12,846 nucleotides of DNA, taken from NCBI GenBank assembly GCA_964522845.1, contig CAZFZQ010000023.1, positions 1 to 12,846 of the forward strand. Reading direction: 5' to 3'. A program made the position numbers and the translations under genes. Below are positions 1-5,422 of the stretch, in pieces; position 1 is the first letter of the stretch, and each line of letters starts with the position of its first letter. The notes under the pieces were generated by a model. It worked only from the letters and a program-made list of their open reading frames with translations. It was not told the DNA's origin and did not search any database. The DNA comes from CAZFZQ01 sp964522845. Its GTDB lineage: Bacteria > Patescibacteriota > Patescibacteriia > GCA-002772895.

Positions 1-1114
1 GCGTTTCCGCGCGAAGTGATTGCTCCAAATGGCGCACCATTTTTATTCCGCCCTCGGCATAAATATTTGGAATGTTCAGGGCTTTTTCCACTTTTTCCAC
101 GCCAGTGTCCGTCAAGGAGGCGGCGCGCATTTTTAAATCCAAATTATAATCTTCGTTCTCTTTTAAATTTTTTATGATGCGGGCGAAGCGGGCGTAAAGC
201 TCACCCGACTCCTCTGCCGGCGCGGAAATGATAAGCGGAGTGCGCGCTTCATCAATCAAAATGGAATCAATTTCATCAACAATGGCAAAATTGTATCCCC
301 CGCCTCGCGTCGAATCGCCTCCGCGAGTCGAGGCGGGGCGCATGACCAAGTCCTCGGCTGAGGCGGCCATATTGTCGCGCAAATAATCAAACCCATATTC
401 ATTATTAGTGCCGTAAGTAATGTCCGCGGCATATGCTTCTTTTCTGGAACACGGGCGCAAGAAATCTTGATTCACGCGAAAACTTCCCAAAAGGTCGCGC
501 TCCTTATCCTCGGCTTCTTGCCTGTCCCGCGAAGCTTCACCGTGTCCTTCCGAAGCCTTTGGCGAAGGAGGAGCGGAGTGGGATTCTTCTTTGGTTTCGG
601 CTTTCCAGACGGGGTCGTAAAGAAACGATTGCATATGATTGATACAGCCGATTGTTAGCCCCAAAAAATGATAAATTTGTCCCATCCATACCATATCGCG
701 GCGGGCCAAATAATCGTTCACCGTAACCACGTGCGCGCCAAGACCGGTAAGCGCGTTCAAATATACCGCCAAAGTTGAAGTTAAAGTTTTTCCCTCGCCG
801 GTTTTCATTTCCGCGATTTCCCCGCGGTGAAGCACCATTCCGCCAATCAGCTGGACATCAAAATGCCTCTGCCCCAGCGTCCTTTTCGCCGCCTCTCTCG
901 CCAGCGCAAACGCCTCGGGCAAAAATTCCTCTAAATTTACACTATAGGGAGTTTCGCTTCCTATAGTTTCTTGGACGCGGGATTTGAGGGATTTGGCGCG
1001 ATTTTGCAAATCAAAATCAGAGAGCTTGGCAAGTTCCCCTTCCAGTTTATTAACCTCATCCACCTGCGGCTGAAGTTTTTTGATGATTTTTTTATTAGGA
1101 TCGCCGAAAAACAT
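1..1114 (-). CDS. secA: SecA preprotein translocase ATPase, N-terminal part (3' end outside window)
   Basis: SecA is the ATPase motor that pushes unfolded preproteins through the SecYEG channel at the inner face of the membrane. The minus strand is open from an ATG at 1114 to the window edge (371 residues, less than half of a normal SecA). Family landmarks are in order: the N-terminal FFGDPNKKIIKK, REAAKRTLGQRHFDVQLIGG at about 73-92, Walker A MKTGEGKT at 103-110, TVNDYLARRD at 131-140, DITYGTNNEYGFDYLRDNMA at 231-250 and the DEAD-type box VDEIDSILIDEARTPLIIS at 279-297. Two low-complexity insertions (about 173-209 and 259-273) coincide with palindromic DNA repeats and keep the frame. I see no clear ribosome binding site before the ATG. 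The upstream gap holds an octamer repeat array shared with the divergent Cys-rich gene. The family call is certain; activity with the insertions is inferred from the intact motifs. Confidence 0.97.
   Translation of the reverse strand, partial: MFFGDPNKKIIKKLQPQVDEVNKLEGELAKLSDFDLQNRAKSLKSRVQETIGSETPYSVNLEEFLPEAFALAREAAKRTLGQRHFDVQLIGGMVLHRGEIAEMKTGEGKTLTSTLAVYLNALTGLGAHVVTVNDYLARRDMVWMGQIYHFLGLTIGCINHMQSFLYDPVWKAETKEESHSAPPSPKASEGHGEASRDRQEAEDKERDLLGSFRVNQDFLRPCSRKEAYAADITYGTNNEYGFDYLRDNMAASAEDLVMRPASTRGGDSTRGGGYNFAIVDEIDSILIDEARTPLIISAPAEESGELYARFARIIKNLKENEDYNLDLKMRAASLTDTGVEKVEKALNIPNIYAEGGIKMVRHLEQSLRAET
299..337. repeat. 39-bp palindromic element (family A) inside secA
   Basis: The ends CCCGCCTCG and CGAGGCGGG pair, and the core contains GCGTCGA and CGCGAGTCGA. 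Read on the minus strand it has the same layout as the copies in murC (3758-3793) and uvrA (12298-12336): CCCGCCTCGACTCGCG, a short variable centre, then TCGACGCGAGGCGGG. It is 39 bp (13 codons) and codes for the Arg/Ser/Thr/Gly-rich stretch PASTRGGDSTRGG just before the DEAD-type box, a place where SecA normally has a short acidic/polar linker. Confidence 0.85.
531..571. repeat. CCTTCG/CGAAGG-type repeat (family B) inside secA
   Basis: The stretch holds CCTTC and GAAGG arms (546-550 and 564-568) around CGAAGCCTTTGG, followed by AGGAGCGGAG. It belongs to the same loose family as copies at 1503-1551, 5001-5060 and 5736-5765, all with a GAAGC(C)TTTGGCGAAGG-like core. In secA it encodes the Ser/Pro/Ala-rich segment SHSAPPSPKASEGHGEAS in place of the usual short linker before DLLGSFRV. 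Boundaries are approximate. Confidence 0.65.
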
Positions 1115-1121
1115 AGAAATT

Positions 1122-1218
1122 AGGAAAGTAGGCGAGTAGGATAGTAGGAAAAGTAGGGCAGTAGAAGAATAGGGTTGTATTTGCCTACCATCCTACAATC
1201 CTACTGTCCTACTTTCTA
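1122..1218. repeat. Degenerate AGGNNAGT octamer array in two opposed blocks
   Basis: From 1122 to 1178 the plus strand reads as consecutive units AGGAAAGT, AGGCGAGT, AGGATAGT, AGGAAAAGT, AGGGCAGT, AGAAGAAT, AGGGTTGT (one unit is a 9-mer). From about 1183 to 1218 the same unit appears on the opposite strand (CCTACCAT, CCTACAAT, CCTACTGT, CCTACTTT). The two blocks can pair into a long imperfect hairpin with a very short loop. The array fills the gap between the secA start and the promoter of the divergent Cys-rich gene, and ends 5 bp before the -35 box. Confidence 0.8.
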
Positions 1219-1222
1219 TCCC

Positions 1223-1251
1223 TTGACATCTCCCCTATCTTATGCTAAATT
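1223..1251 (+). promoter_or_regulatory. Sigma70-type promoter of the Cys-rich gene
   Basis: A perfect -35 TTGACA (1223-1228) and a -10 TAAATT (1246-1251) are separated by 17 bp. The -10 is extended by TG one base upstream (TGCTAAATT). Transcription would begin near 1258, leaving a leader of under 20 nt with the ribosome binding site AAGGAGG at 1264-1270. Confidence 0.75.
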
Positions 1252-1275
1252 AAGGGATAGGTCAAGGAGGAGACA

Positions 1276-1479
1276 ATGCCGCACTTTGTATCAGCATCTT
1301 GTCGAGGAGAGAAGTGCCAAATATGTAAGGCACCGGCCACGCATAAGGTTGGTGAAGAAATCTTTGATGACGACCCAAATCAGGTTCGTCACAATCTTAC
1401 CGCCTACGTCTGTTGCAAATGCTTGGGAATGATTTTTGGTTCGGGTTGCTGCGGTCCCGAATCCGTACAAAAACCATAG
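1276..1479 (+). CDS. Small Cys-rich, probably zinc-binding protein (67 aa)
   Basis: This is the only plus-strand gene. It is well supported: an extended -10 promoter at 1223-1251, a full AAGGAGG ribosome binding site (1264-1270) 5 nt before the ATG, and an intrinsic terminator after the TAG. The protein has cysteines at SASCRGEKCQICKAP near the N-terminus and VCCKCLGMIFGSGCC near the C-terminus. Two CxxC-type knuckles about 30 residues apart suggest a zinc ribbon or treble-clef-like fold, with a KVGEEIFDDDPNQVRHNLTAYV region between. There is no signal peptide or membrane segment. I do not recognise a named family. The isolated transcription unit with short leader suggests a strongly expressed small protein. 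It could also be a metal-responsive or nucleic-acid-binding factor; nothing in the context decides. Confidence 0.85.
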   Translation: MPHFVSASCRGEKCQICKAPATHKVGEEIFDDDPNQVRHNLTAYVCCKCLGMIFGSGCCGPESVQKP

Positions 1480-1487
1480 CCCTTTCC

Positions 1488-1574
1488 GAGCCCCACCGCG
1501 AGCCCTTCGTAGCTTCCTGCGTCCTGCCGAAGCTTTAGCGAAGGAAGAAGCGGAGAACGGGGGCTCTTTTTTTT
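1488..1574 (+). terminator. Intrinsic terminator of the Cys-rich gene, with a repeat in its loop
   Basis: GAGCCCC (1488-1494) pairs with GGGGCTC (1560-1566), followed directly by a run of eight T. The unusually large loop contains a family B repeat (about 1503-1551: CCCTTCGTAGCTTCC through GAAGCTTTAGCGAAGG) that can form its own inner hairpin. The T-run is only on the plus strand, so this terminates the Cys-rich gene. It also separates it from the convergent coiled-coil gene, whose stop codon is at 1576. Confidence 0.8.
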
Positions 1575-1575
1575 A

Positions 1576-1950
1576 TTACGCCGACGGCCAGTTCTTTCTC
1601 TTCGTCTTAGATTGTGCCATTTTCTGAAGACGCTCATCGCCTTTTTTTAAAAGGTCAATCTGCCGCTCGTATGATTTTAACAATATTTTACTCGCCTCCA
1701 TTTCACTTCTGGTCTTTTCAATCCTTTTGCGCAAATCAGATAGGTCATCTTGCGCATAACCCAATTCTTTGGCGATTTTATTACTCTCCATTCCTTCCGC
1801 CAACAATTCTTCGCCGTCTTCCAATATTTTTTTATTCTCTTCCAAAGACGCCTGCAATTTTATGACAATTCTGGTTAACGCATCCATCGGTTTATCATTT
1901 ATAGAATATACAACCTCAGGAAAATTTTTGTTGAATTTTTGTTCTCCCAT
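1576..1950 (-). CDS. Hypothetical coiled-coil protein (124 aa)
   Basis: I do not recognise this protein. From about residue 25 to the end it is a continuous charged helix, rich in Glu, Lys, Leu and Ile with heptad-like hydrophobic spacing (for example LTRIVIKLQASLEENKKILE and LRKRIEKTRSEMEASKILL), so a coiled coil is likely. The N-terminal 20 residues (GEQKFNKNFPEVVYSINDKP) are more polar. No signal peptide or membrane segment is seen. A region around IAKELGYAQDDLSDLRKRIE could read as a small helix-turn-helix-like unit, but that is weak. No clear Shine-Dalgarno precedes the ATG. It lies downstream of murB across a large palindrome and is convergent with the Cys-rich gene. A structural role near the envelope is only guessed from position. 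Confidence 0.7.
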   Translation of the reverse strand: MGEQKFNKNFPEVVYSINDKPMDALTRIVIKLQASLEENKKILEDGEELLAEGMESNKIAKELGYAQDDLSDLRKRIEKTRSEMEASKILLKSYERQIDLLKKGDERLQKMAQSKTKRKNWPSA

Positions 1951-1991
1951 AAAGCTGATTTAAATAATAAAATTTAAAAGTTTTTCACGAC

Positions 1992-2078
1992 GGGTACCCG
2001 ACCTCAAATTAGCGACCAGGCCTCGAATACAAAGACGGGGAACTATAGGAGGCCTGGTCGCGAGGAGGTCGGATACCC
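1992..2078. repeat. Two-tier inverted repeat between murB and the coiled-coil gene
   Basis: The outer arms GGGTACCCGACCTC (1992-2005) and GAGGTCGGATACCC (2065-2078) match at 13 of 14 positions. The inner arms GCGACCAGGCCTC (2012-2024) and GAGGCCTGGTCGC (2049-2061) match perfectly. The loop is about 24 nt. There is no T-run on either side, so it is a poor intrinsic terminator by itself and more likely a dispersed palindromic element. It lies just 3' of murB and could stabilise or attenuate the transcript. Confidence 0.8.
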
Positions 2079-2086
2079 TGATAAAA

Positions 2087-3046
2087 TTAAATTATTATTT
2101 CTATTTCTTCTTCAAGTTGCACGCCGAATTTGTCGCGCACCTGTTGTTTGATAAACGAAATCATCATGATCACGTCCTCGGCTTTGGCCGTGCCGTCGCT
2201 CAAAATATAATTAGCATGTTCCGCCGGAATATACGCGCCGCCGATTTTTTTGCCTTTCAATTCCGCGCGCTCAATAAACCAAGCCGCGGGAATGGCGCCG
2301 CGCGAAGCGAAAAGATTTTTTTCTTCCGGAGAAAAATTTATTTTTTCCAAGAGTTCTTTTACTTGCGGGCCTTTGAAATTTTTAAAAATACAGCCGGCGC
2401 AAAAACCTTTAGGCTCTTTCGCATTTCGCGCAGCCATCACTTCGCTGATTTTTTGATCCAGCAAATCTTTTTCCGTTTTTTTGAGCGAAAGCCAAACGCG
2501 CAGGATTACGGGTTTGCCGCCATCGGTCCAATATTTAAATTTACTCGCCCTATATTCATATTCAAACCACGACTTATCCACCCCACTACGCTCTGGAGTA
2601 CCAGAGCTACGCGGGGCAGGCAACAAAATCTCAGCTTTTATAAGGACGTCAGAAATAGACTTTCCGTAAGCGCCGGCGTTATTAGCTGTAGCTCCGCCTA
2701 CTGTGCCGGGAATACCGGCCAAACTTTCCAAACCCGCCAATCCCGCCTCGGCCGCTTTTTTTACCGCCAAAAATAACGGCGTGCCCGCGCCAACAATCAT
2801 CACATCGTCCGCAATTTCAATTTCCGTAAAAGCGATTTTTATAACCAAACCGTCAAAACCCGCATCACCGAAAAGCAAATTTGATCCCCCGCCCAAAATA
2901 AAATATTTTAAGTTTTTTTCTTTAGCCCGCGCGAGCGCTTCTTTTATTTCTTCAACATTTTTTACCACAACAAAAAACTTCGCCGCCCCGCCGATGTGGA
3001 AGGTGGTATATTTGGATAAACTCTCGTTTTCTAAAATGTTTAACAT
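2087..3046 (-). CDS. murB: UDP-N-acetylenolpyruvoylglucosamine reductase MurB
   Basis: MurB is the cytoplasmic FAD enzyme that reduces the enolpyruvyl group of UDP-GlcNAc-enolpyruvate to give UDP-MurNAc, the second committed step of peptidoglycan precursor synthesis. Motifs are in order over 319 residues: TTFHIGGAAKF at 14-24, the FAD-binding LGGGSNLLF at 51-59, GLESLAGIPGTVGGATANNAGAYG at 105-128, YEYRASKF at 163-170 with the conserved Arg, AGCIFKNF at 217-224 and LEEEIEII at the C-terminus carrying the conserved acid. The usual catalytic Ser of the GSxFKNP motif is Cys219 here. Residues about 144-157 (PAPRSSGTPERSGV) come from a palindromic DNA insertion. The start ATG at 3046 gives the standard N-terminus, although no Shine-Dalgarno is visible. 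It follows murC on the same strand. Confidence 0.96.
   Translation of the reverse strand: MLNILENESLSKYTTFHIGGAAKFFVVVKNVEEIKEALARAKEKNLKYFILGGGSNLLFGDAGFDGLVIKIAFTEIEIADDVMIVGAGTPLFLAVKKAAEAGLAGLESLAGIPGTVGGATANNAGAYGKSISDVLIKAEILLPAPRSSGTPERSGVDKSWFEYEYRASKFKYWTDGGKPVILRVWLSLKKTEKDLLDQKISEVMAARNAKEPKGFCAGCIFKNFKGPQVKELLEKINFSPEEKNLFASRGAIPAAWFIERAELKGKKIGGAYIPAEHANYILSDGTAKAEDVIMMISFIKQQVRDKFGVQLEEEIEIII
2581..2616. repeat. 36-bp palindrome-like insertion inside murB
   Basis: CCCC and GGGG ends with CTCTGG and CCAGAG inner arms around AGTA; the ACTACG and CTACGC blocks between them do not pair. The segment encodes the RSSGTPERSG part of MurB, where orthologues normally have a short surface loop just before the conserved Tyr/Arg motif. 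Length is a multiple of three by my boundaries, but the ends are judged by symmetry only. Confidence 0.65.
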
Positions 3047-3053
3047 AATTTAA

Positions 3054-3132
3054 GGATAACGCTAATGGCTATCGCCCACTAATAATGCAAATATTGGAAT
3101 TATTCGTGGCGCGTAGCGCATTCGCATTATCC
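3054..3132. repeat. 79-bp imperfect palindrome filling the murC-murB gap
   Basis: The left arm begins GGATAACGCTAATGGCTATC and the right arm ends CGCATTCGCATTATCC. The outermost 14 bases match at 12 positions, then GCTATCGCCCAC pairs imperfectly with GTGGCGCGTAGC, and the centre is AT-rich (AATAATGCAAATATTGGAATTATT). The element covers the stop codon of murC and leaves only a few bases before the murB start. It could fold in the mRNA between the two genes. It resembles the other intergenic palindromes in layout but not in sequence. Confidence 0.75.
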
Positions 3133-4545
3133 ACAGAGTCGTTCCGCGACTTTGTAGACATCTCCCGCTCCCATAATTATTATCACATCACCCTTTGTCA
3201 CATTTTTCCGCAACGCTTCTTCGGTTTCCGAAAGATTGTCGCAATAAATCATTTCACGATCCGGTTTTTGATCTTCATCCGTTTTCCAATATTTTACCAC
3301 CGCCTCGGCCAACGATTTTCCCGAAATATTTTTATCGCCCGCGCGCCCGGCCACGTCATAAATTTCTGATAAAATTACCACATCCGCCTCGCCAAACGAA
3401 CGCACAAAATCCGCGAAAAGCGCTTTGGCGCGATGATGCTGGTGCGGCTGGAAAGCCACGACCACGCGCCGGCCCGGATAAAATTCGCGCGCCGCCAAAA
3501 TCGTGGCCGCAATCGCGGTCGGATGGTGGCCGTAATCGGAAATAACCGGCGCGCCTTTGTATTTTCCCACGAGCTCAAAGCGGCGCCACAGCCCGGAAAA
3601 ACTCGCCAGTGATTTTTTTATTGTTTCAAATTCCATGCCCAAACTCATAGCCGCGGAAATGGCCGCCATAGCGTTATAAACATTAAAGAGCCCCGGGATA
3701 TTTAATTCCACGGTGCCCAATTTATTTCCTTCCAGCAACACATCAAATGATTGCCTCCCCGCCTCGACTCGCGGACGGTCGACGCGAGGCGGGCCCTCTT
3801 CCACTCTGCGATTTTCAAATTTGAAATCCGCGGACGCGCCCACGCCATAACCGATTTTCCTGTTTGTGAGGCCGCCGATAATCTGCAAAGTGTTTTTGTC
3901 ATCCGCGTTAAAAACCAAAAATCCTGACGCGGGAATACCATAGACATATTTTTCAAACGCGGATAAAACATTTTCCAAATTTTTATAAAAATCCAAATGG
4001 TCGGCTTCAATATTGGTCAAAAAAATATATTCCGGATAAAGCAAAAGCATGTGGCTGTTGTGCTCGCACGCCTCCACCACAAAAAATTCTCCCTTGCCGA
4101 TATGCAAATTTCCATATTCAAAATCTTTTATTTTTGAGCCGACGACAACCGTGGGATCGGCGCCTGAGTCAATCAAAATTTTCCCGATCATGGCCGTGGT
4201 CGTGCTTTTGCCATTGGTGCCGGATATGGCCAAAGTTTTTTTCTGGCGTGTTATATCGCCCAACGCTTCAAAATAACTTTTTTGCGGAATTTTATTTTTG
4301 CGCTCCGGATTGCTCGCCGGCACGGCGTCGGAATAAATAATCAAGTCCGCGTCCGGCGGCACGTTTTCTTTTTTATGGCCGATAAAAATCCGCGCGCCCA
4401 TTTTTACAAGCTCATCAGTTATTCCAGAAGCCGCCGCGTCCGATCCGGAAACCATAACGCCATCGTGAAGCGCCCACTTGGCCAAAGCCGACACCCCGAT
4501 CCCGCCCGCGCCCACAAAATGAATTTTTTTGTATTTTTCAAACAT
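3127..4545 (-). CDS. murC: UDP-N-acetylmuramate--L-alanine ligase MurC
   Basis: MurC is the cytoplasmic ATP-dependent ligase that adds L-alanine to UDP-MurNAc, starting the peptide stem. In 472 residues I see the N-terminal substrate-binding motif HFVGAGGIGVSALAKW (about 9-24), the ATP-binding loop AISGTNGKSTTT (about 106-117), NIEADHLDFY (about 178-187), DYGHHPTAIAATI and FQPHQHHRAKALF in the C-terminal half. A GTG two codons earlier (4551) is also open, but ATG 4545 gives the usual MFxxYKxIHFVG start. No ribosome binding site is visible, because a 14-bp inverted repeat abuts the start codon. Residues about 250-264 (GPPRVDRPRVEAG) are encoded by a family A palindrome, in a loop between beta strands. 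The MurC loop is usually GTHGKT; the GTNGKST here is closer to that of MurD, but the overall fit is to MurC. Confidence 0.96.
   Translation of the reverse strand: MFEKYKKIHFVGAGGIGVSALAKWALHDGVMVSGSDAAASGITDELVKMGARIFIGHKKENVPPDADLIIYSDAVPASNPERKNKIPQKSYFEALGDITRQKKTLAISGTNGKSTTTAMIGKILIDSGADPTVVVGSKIKDFEYGNLHIGKGEFFVVEACEHNSHMLLLYPEYIFLTNIEADHLDFYKNLENVLSAFEKYVYGIPASGFLVFNADDKNTLQIIGGLTNRKIGYGVGASADFKFENRRVEEGPPRVDRPRVEAGRQSFDVLLEGNKLGTVELNIPGLFNVYNAMAAISAAMSLGMEFETIKKSLASFSGLWRRFELVGKYKGAPVISDYGHHPTAIAATILAAREFYPGRRVVVAFQPHQHHRAKALFADFVRSFGEADVVILSEIYDVAGRAGDKNISGKSLAEAVVKYWKTDEDQKPDREMIYCDNLSETEEALRKNVTKGDVIIIMGAGDVYKVAERLCG
3758..3793. repeat. 36-bp palindromic element (family A) inside murC
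   Basis: It begins CCCGCCTCGACTCGCG and ends TCGACGCGAGGCGGG on the plus strand, with a 5-bp centre. Same ends as the uvrA copy and, inverted, the secA copy. At 36 bp it adds exactly 12 codons to murC without shifting the frame. Confidence 0.88.
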
Positions 4546-4697
4546 AACCACAGATTTTTATTCACAGATAACACAGATAAAAACATTTATTTTAATCTTA
4601 TCTTAAAAACTATGATATTACAAGCAAAATAAAAAACAACTCATGCTGTTTTTTTTACCTCTATCTGCGCAATCTGTGTCCGAAAAAATCTGTGGTT
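4546..4697. repeat. 152-bp segment bounded by 14-bp perfect inverted repeats, between ftsL and murC
   Basis: AACCACAGATTTTT (4546-4559) and AAAAATCTGTGGTT (4684-4697) are perfect inverted copies. Inside them are further, less exact CACAGAT/ATCTGTG repeats (4562-4579 and 4663-4680). The left end abuts the murC start codon and the right end overlaps the ftsL stop codon, so the element fills the whole gap. The AT-rich middle contains a small hairpin (4631-4656). Repeats of the type CACAGATTnnCACAGAT are common interspersed elements in many bacterial genomes. Here the element has probably displaced any native murC ribosome binding site. Confidence 0.8.
4631..4656 (-). terminator. Possible weak A/T-stem terminator after ftsL
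   Basis: AAAAAACA pairs with TGTTTTTT around an 8-nt centre (ACTCATGC), and on the minus strand the stem is followed by TTATTTTG. It lies about 40 nt after the ftsL stop. The stem has almost no G/C pairs, so it may be only a symmetric part of the surrounding repeat. A loose -35/-10 pair (TTGCTT, 16 bp, TAAGAT) further on could restart transcription for murC, but I do not rely on it. Confidence 0.3.
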
Positions 4698-5074
4698 TAT
4701 TTCTTCGCCATACCGGTAGACGGCATTTCAAGATATGTAACTGAACCGGCGTCCACCATCTTCATATCCTTGACCTTGGCCATCACCCCTTCAATTGATT
4801 GTTTGTCGGAAAGATCCAAAGACAAATTTTTATTTTCACTTTGCAATTGCGATAAATTATCTTCAACTTTTTTCATTTTATAACCGTTAACCGTGATATT
4901 ATTCAATATCGCAAGATAAGCGACAATAGCGAAAAACCAAGAAAGCGCCAAAAATGCGTTCAATTTAAAAACCGGCATTTTTTTGCGCGAATATTTCCCC
5001 GTCCTTCGACTTGTCCCGCATAGCTTTAGCGACGTGGGAAGCCTTGGCGAAGAAGGATGATTTTTATTAACCAT
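4697..5074 (-). CDS. ftsL: FtsL-like single-pass division protein
   Basis: The protein has a basic N-terminal tail, one membrane segment (about 37-58, LNAFLALSWFFAIVAYLAIL) and an extracytoplasmic coiled coil (MKKVEDNLSQLQSENKNLSLDL, about 66-87). That is the topology of FtsL/DivIC proteins, which join the FtsQLB complex and activate septal peptidoglycan synthesis. It lies directly downstream of mraZ and rsmH, the standard place of ftsL. FtsL sequences are too divergent for a motif-based call, so the assignment rests on topology and position. ATG 5074 gives 125 residues. An inner ATG at 4978 (MPVFKLNAF) would give a shorter and more typical tail. The residues between (SSPRLPTSLKLCGTSRRTGK) are encoded by a family B repeat, so the N-terminal tail is either enlarged by insertion or untranslated. 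Confidence 0.75.
   Translation of the reverse strand: MVNKNHPSSPRLPTSLKLCGTSRRTGKYSRKKMPVFKLNAFLALSWFFAIVAYLAILNNITVNGYKMKKVEDNLSQLQSENKNLSLDLSDKQSIEGVMAKVKDMKMVDAGSVTYLEMPSTGMAKK
5001..5060. repeat. Family B repeat in the ftsL 5' coding region
   Basis: GTCCTTCGACTTGTCCCGC then ATAGCTTTAGCGACGTGGG and a final GCCTTGGCGAAGAAGG. CCTTCG/CGAAG arms with an AGCTTTAGCGA core tie it to the copies at 531-571, 1503-1551 and 5736-5765. It encodes most of the extra cytoplasmic tail of the FtsL-like protein. Confidence 0.65.
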
Positions 5075-5103
5075 AACTTTTATTTTTGCGGGGCCGATTT
5101 TTC

Positions 5104-5375
5104 CCGCTCCGATTTTTTATCAGGCTGTTGTCGAATAACAAATCGTATCCGGCAACAGCCTCTTAGGGTTTTGCGTTCCGGGGACTGATGCCAAATATCA
5201 TTTCTGTTCAAGAATCATAATCTTGGGCAAAAATCGCTTCAAAATTTTTCGGCTTAATTTATCATTAGGCCTCAAAATTTATTCAGCAATTTTGCCGCAA
5301 TATTCTGATTTTTCACTACGAAAGCATATTCGGCAACAGTCCCCTTTTTTTCGCGAACCCGAAAAATCGGAGCGG
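5104..5375. repeat. 272-bp MITE-like element with nested inverted repeats, between rsmH and ftsL
   Basis: This accounts for most of the 348-bp gap without a gene. The outer arms CCGCTCCGATTTTT (5104-5117) and AAAAATCGGAGCGG (5362-5375) match perfectly over 14 bp. The inner arms GGCTGTTGTCGAATA (5123-5137) and TATTCGGCAACAGTC (5327-5341) match with two mismatches. Alternative pairings exist: GGCTGTTG (5123-5130) with CAACAGCC (5153-5160), and GGGGACTG (5180-5187) with CAGTCCCC (5337-5344). I find no convincing protein in either strand. Terminal inverted repeats, AT-rich interior and small size fit a non-autonomous mobile element, or a structured leader with switching hairpins. Confidence 0.65.
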
Positions 5376-5422
5376 AATAACCCGGAGGAAGATTTTGTGC
5401 GCTAGCAAGGGTGTGCATCCCG

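Noticed and set aside
1122..1218. Octamer array as a CRISPR
   Set aside because: Units are 8 bp with no spacers of 25-40 bp and no cas genes nearby.
2117..2776. 219-codon plus-strand open frame opposite murB
   Set aside because: Entirely antisense to murB, which has all family motifs; the composition is that of a reversed coding strand.
4546..4551. GTG at 4551 as the murC start
   Set aside because: Two codons upstream of an ATG that gives the family N-terminus; the GTG lies in the inverted repeat and has no ribosome binding site.
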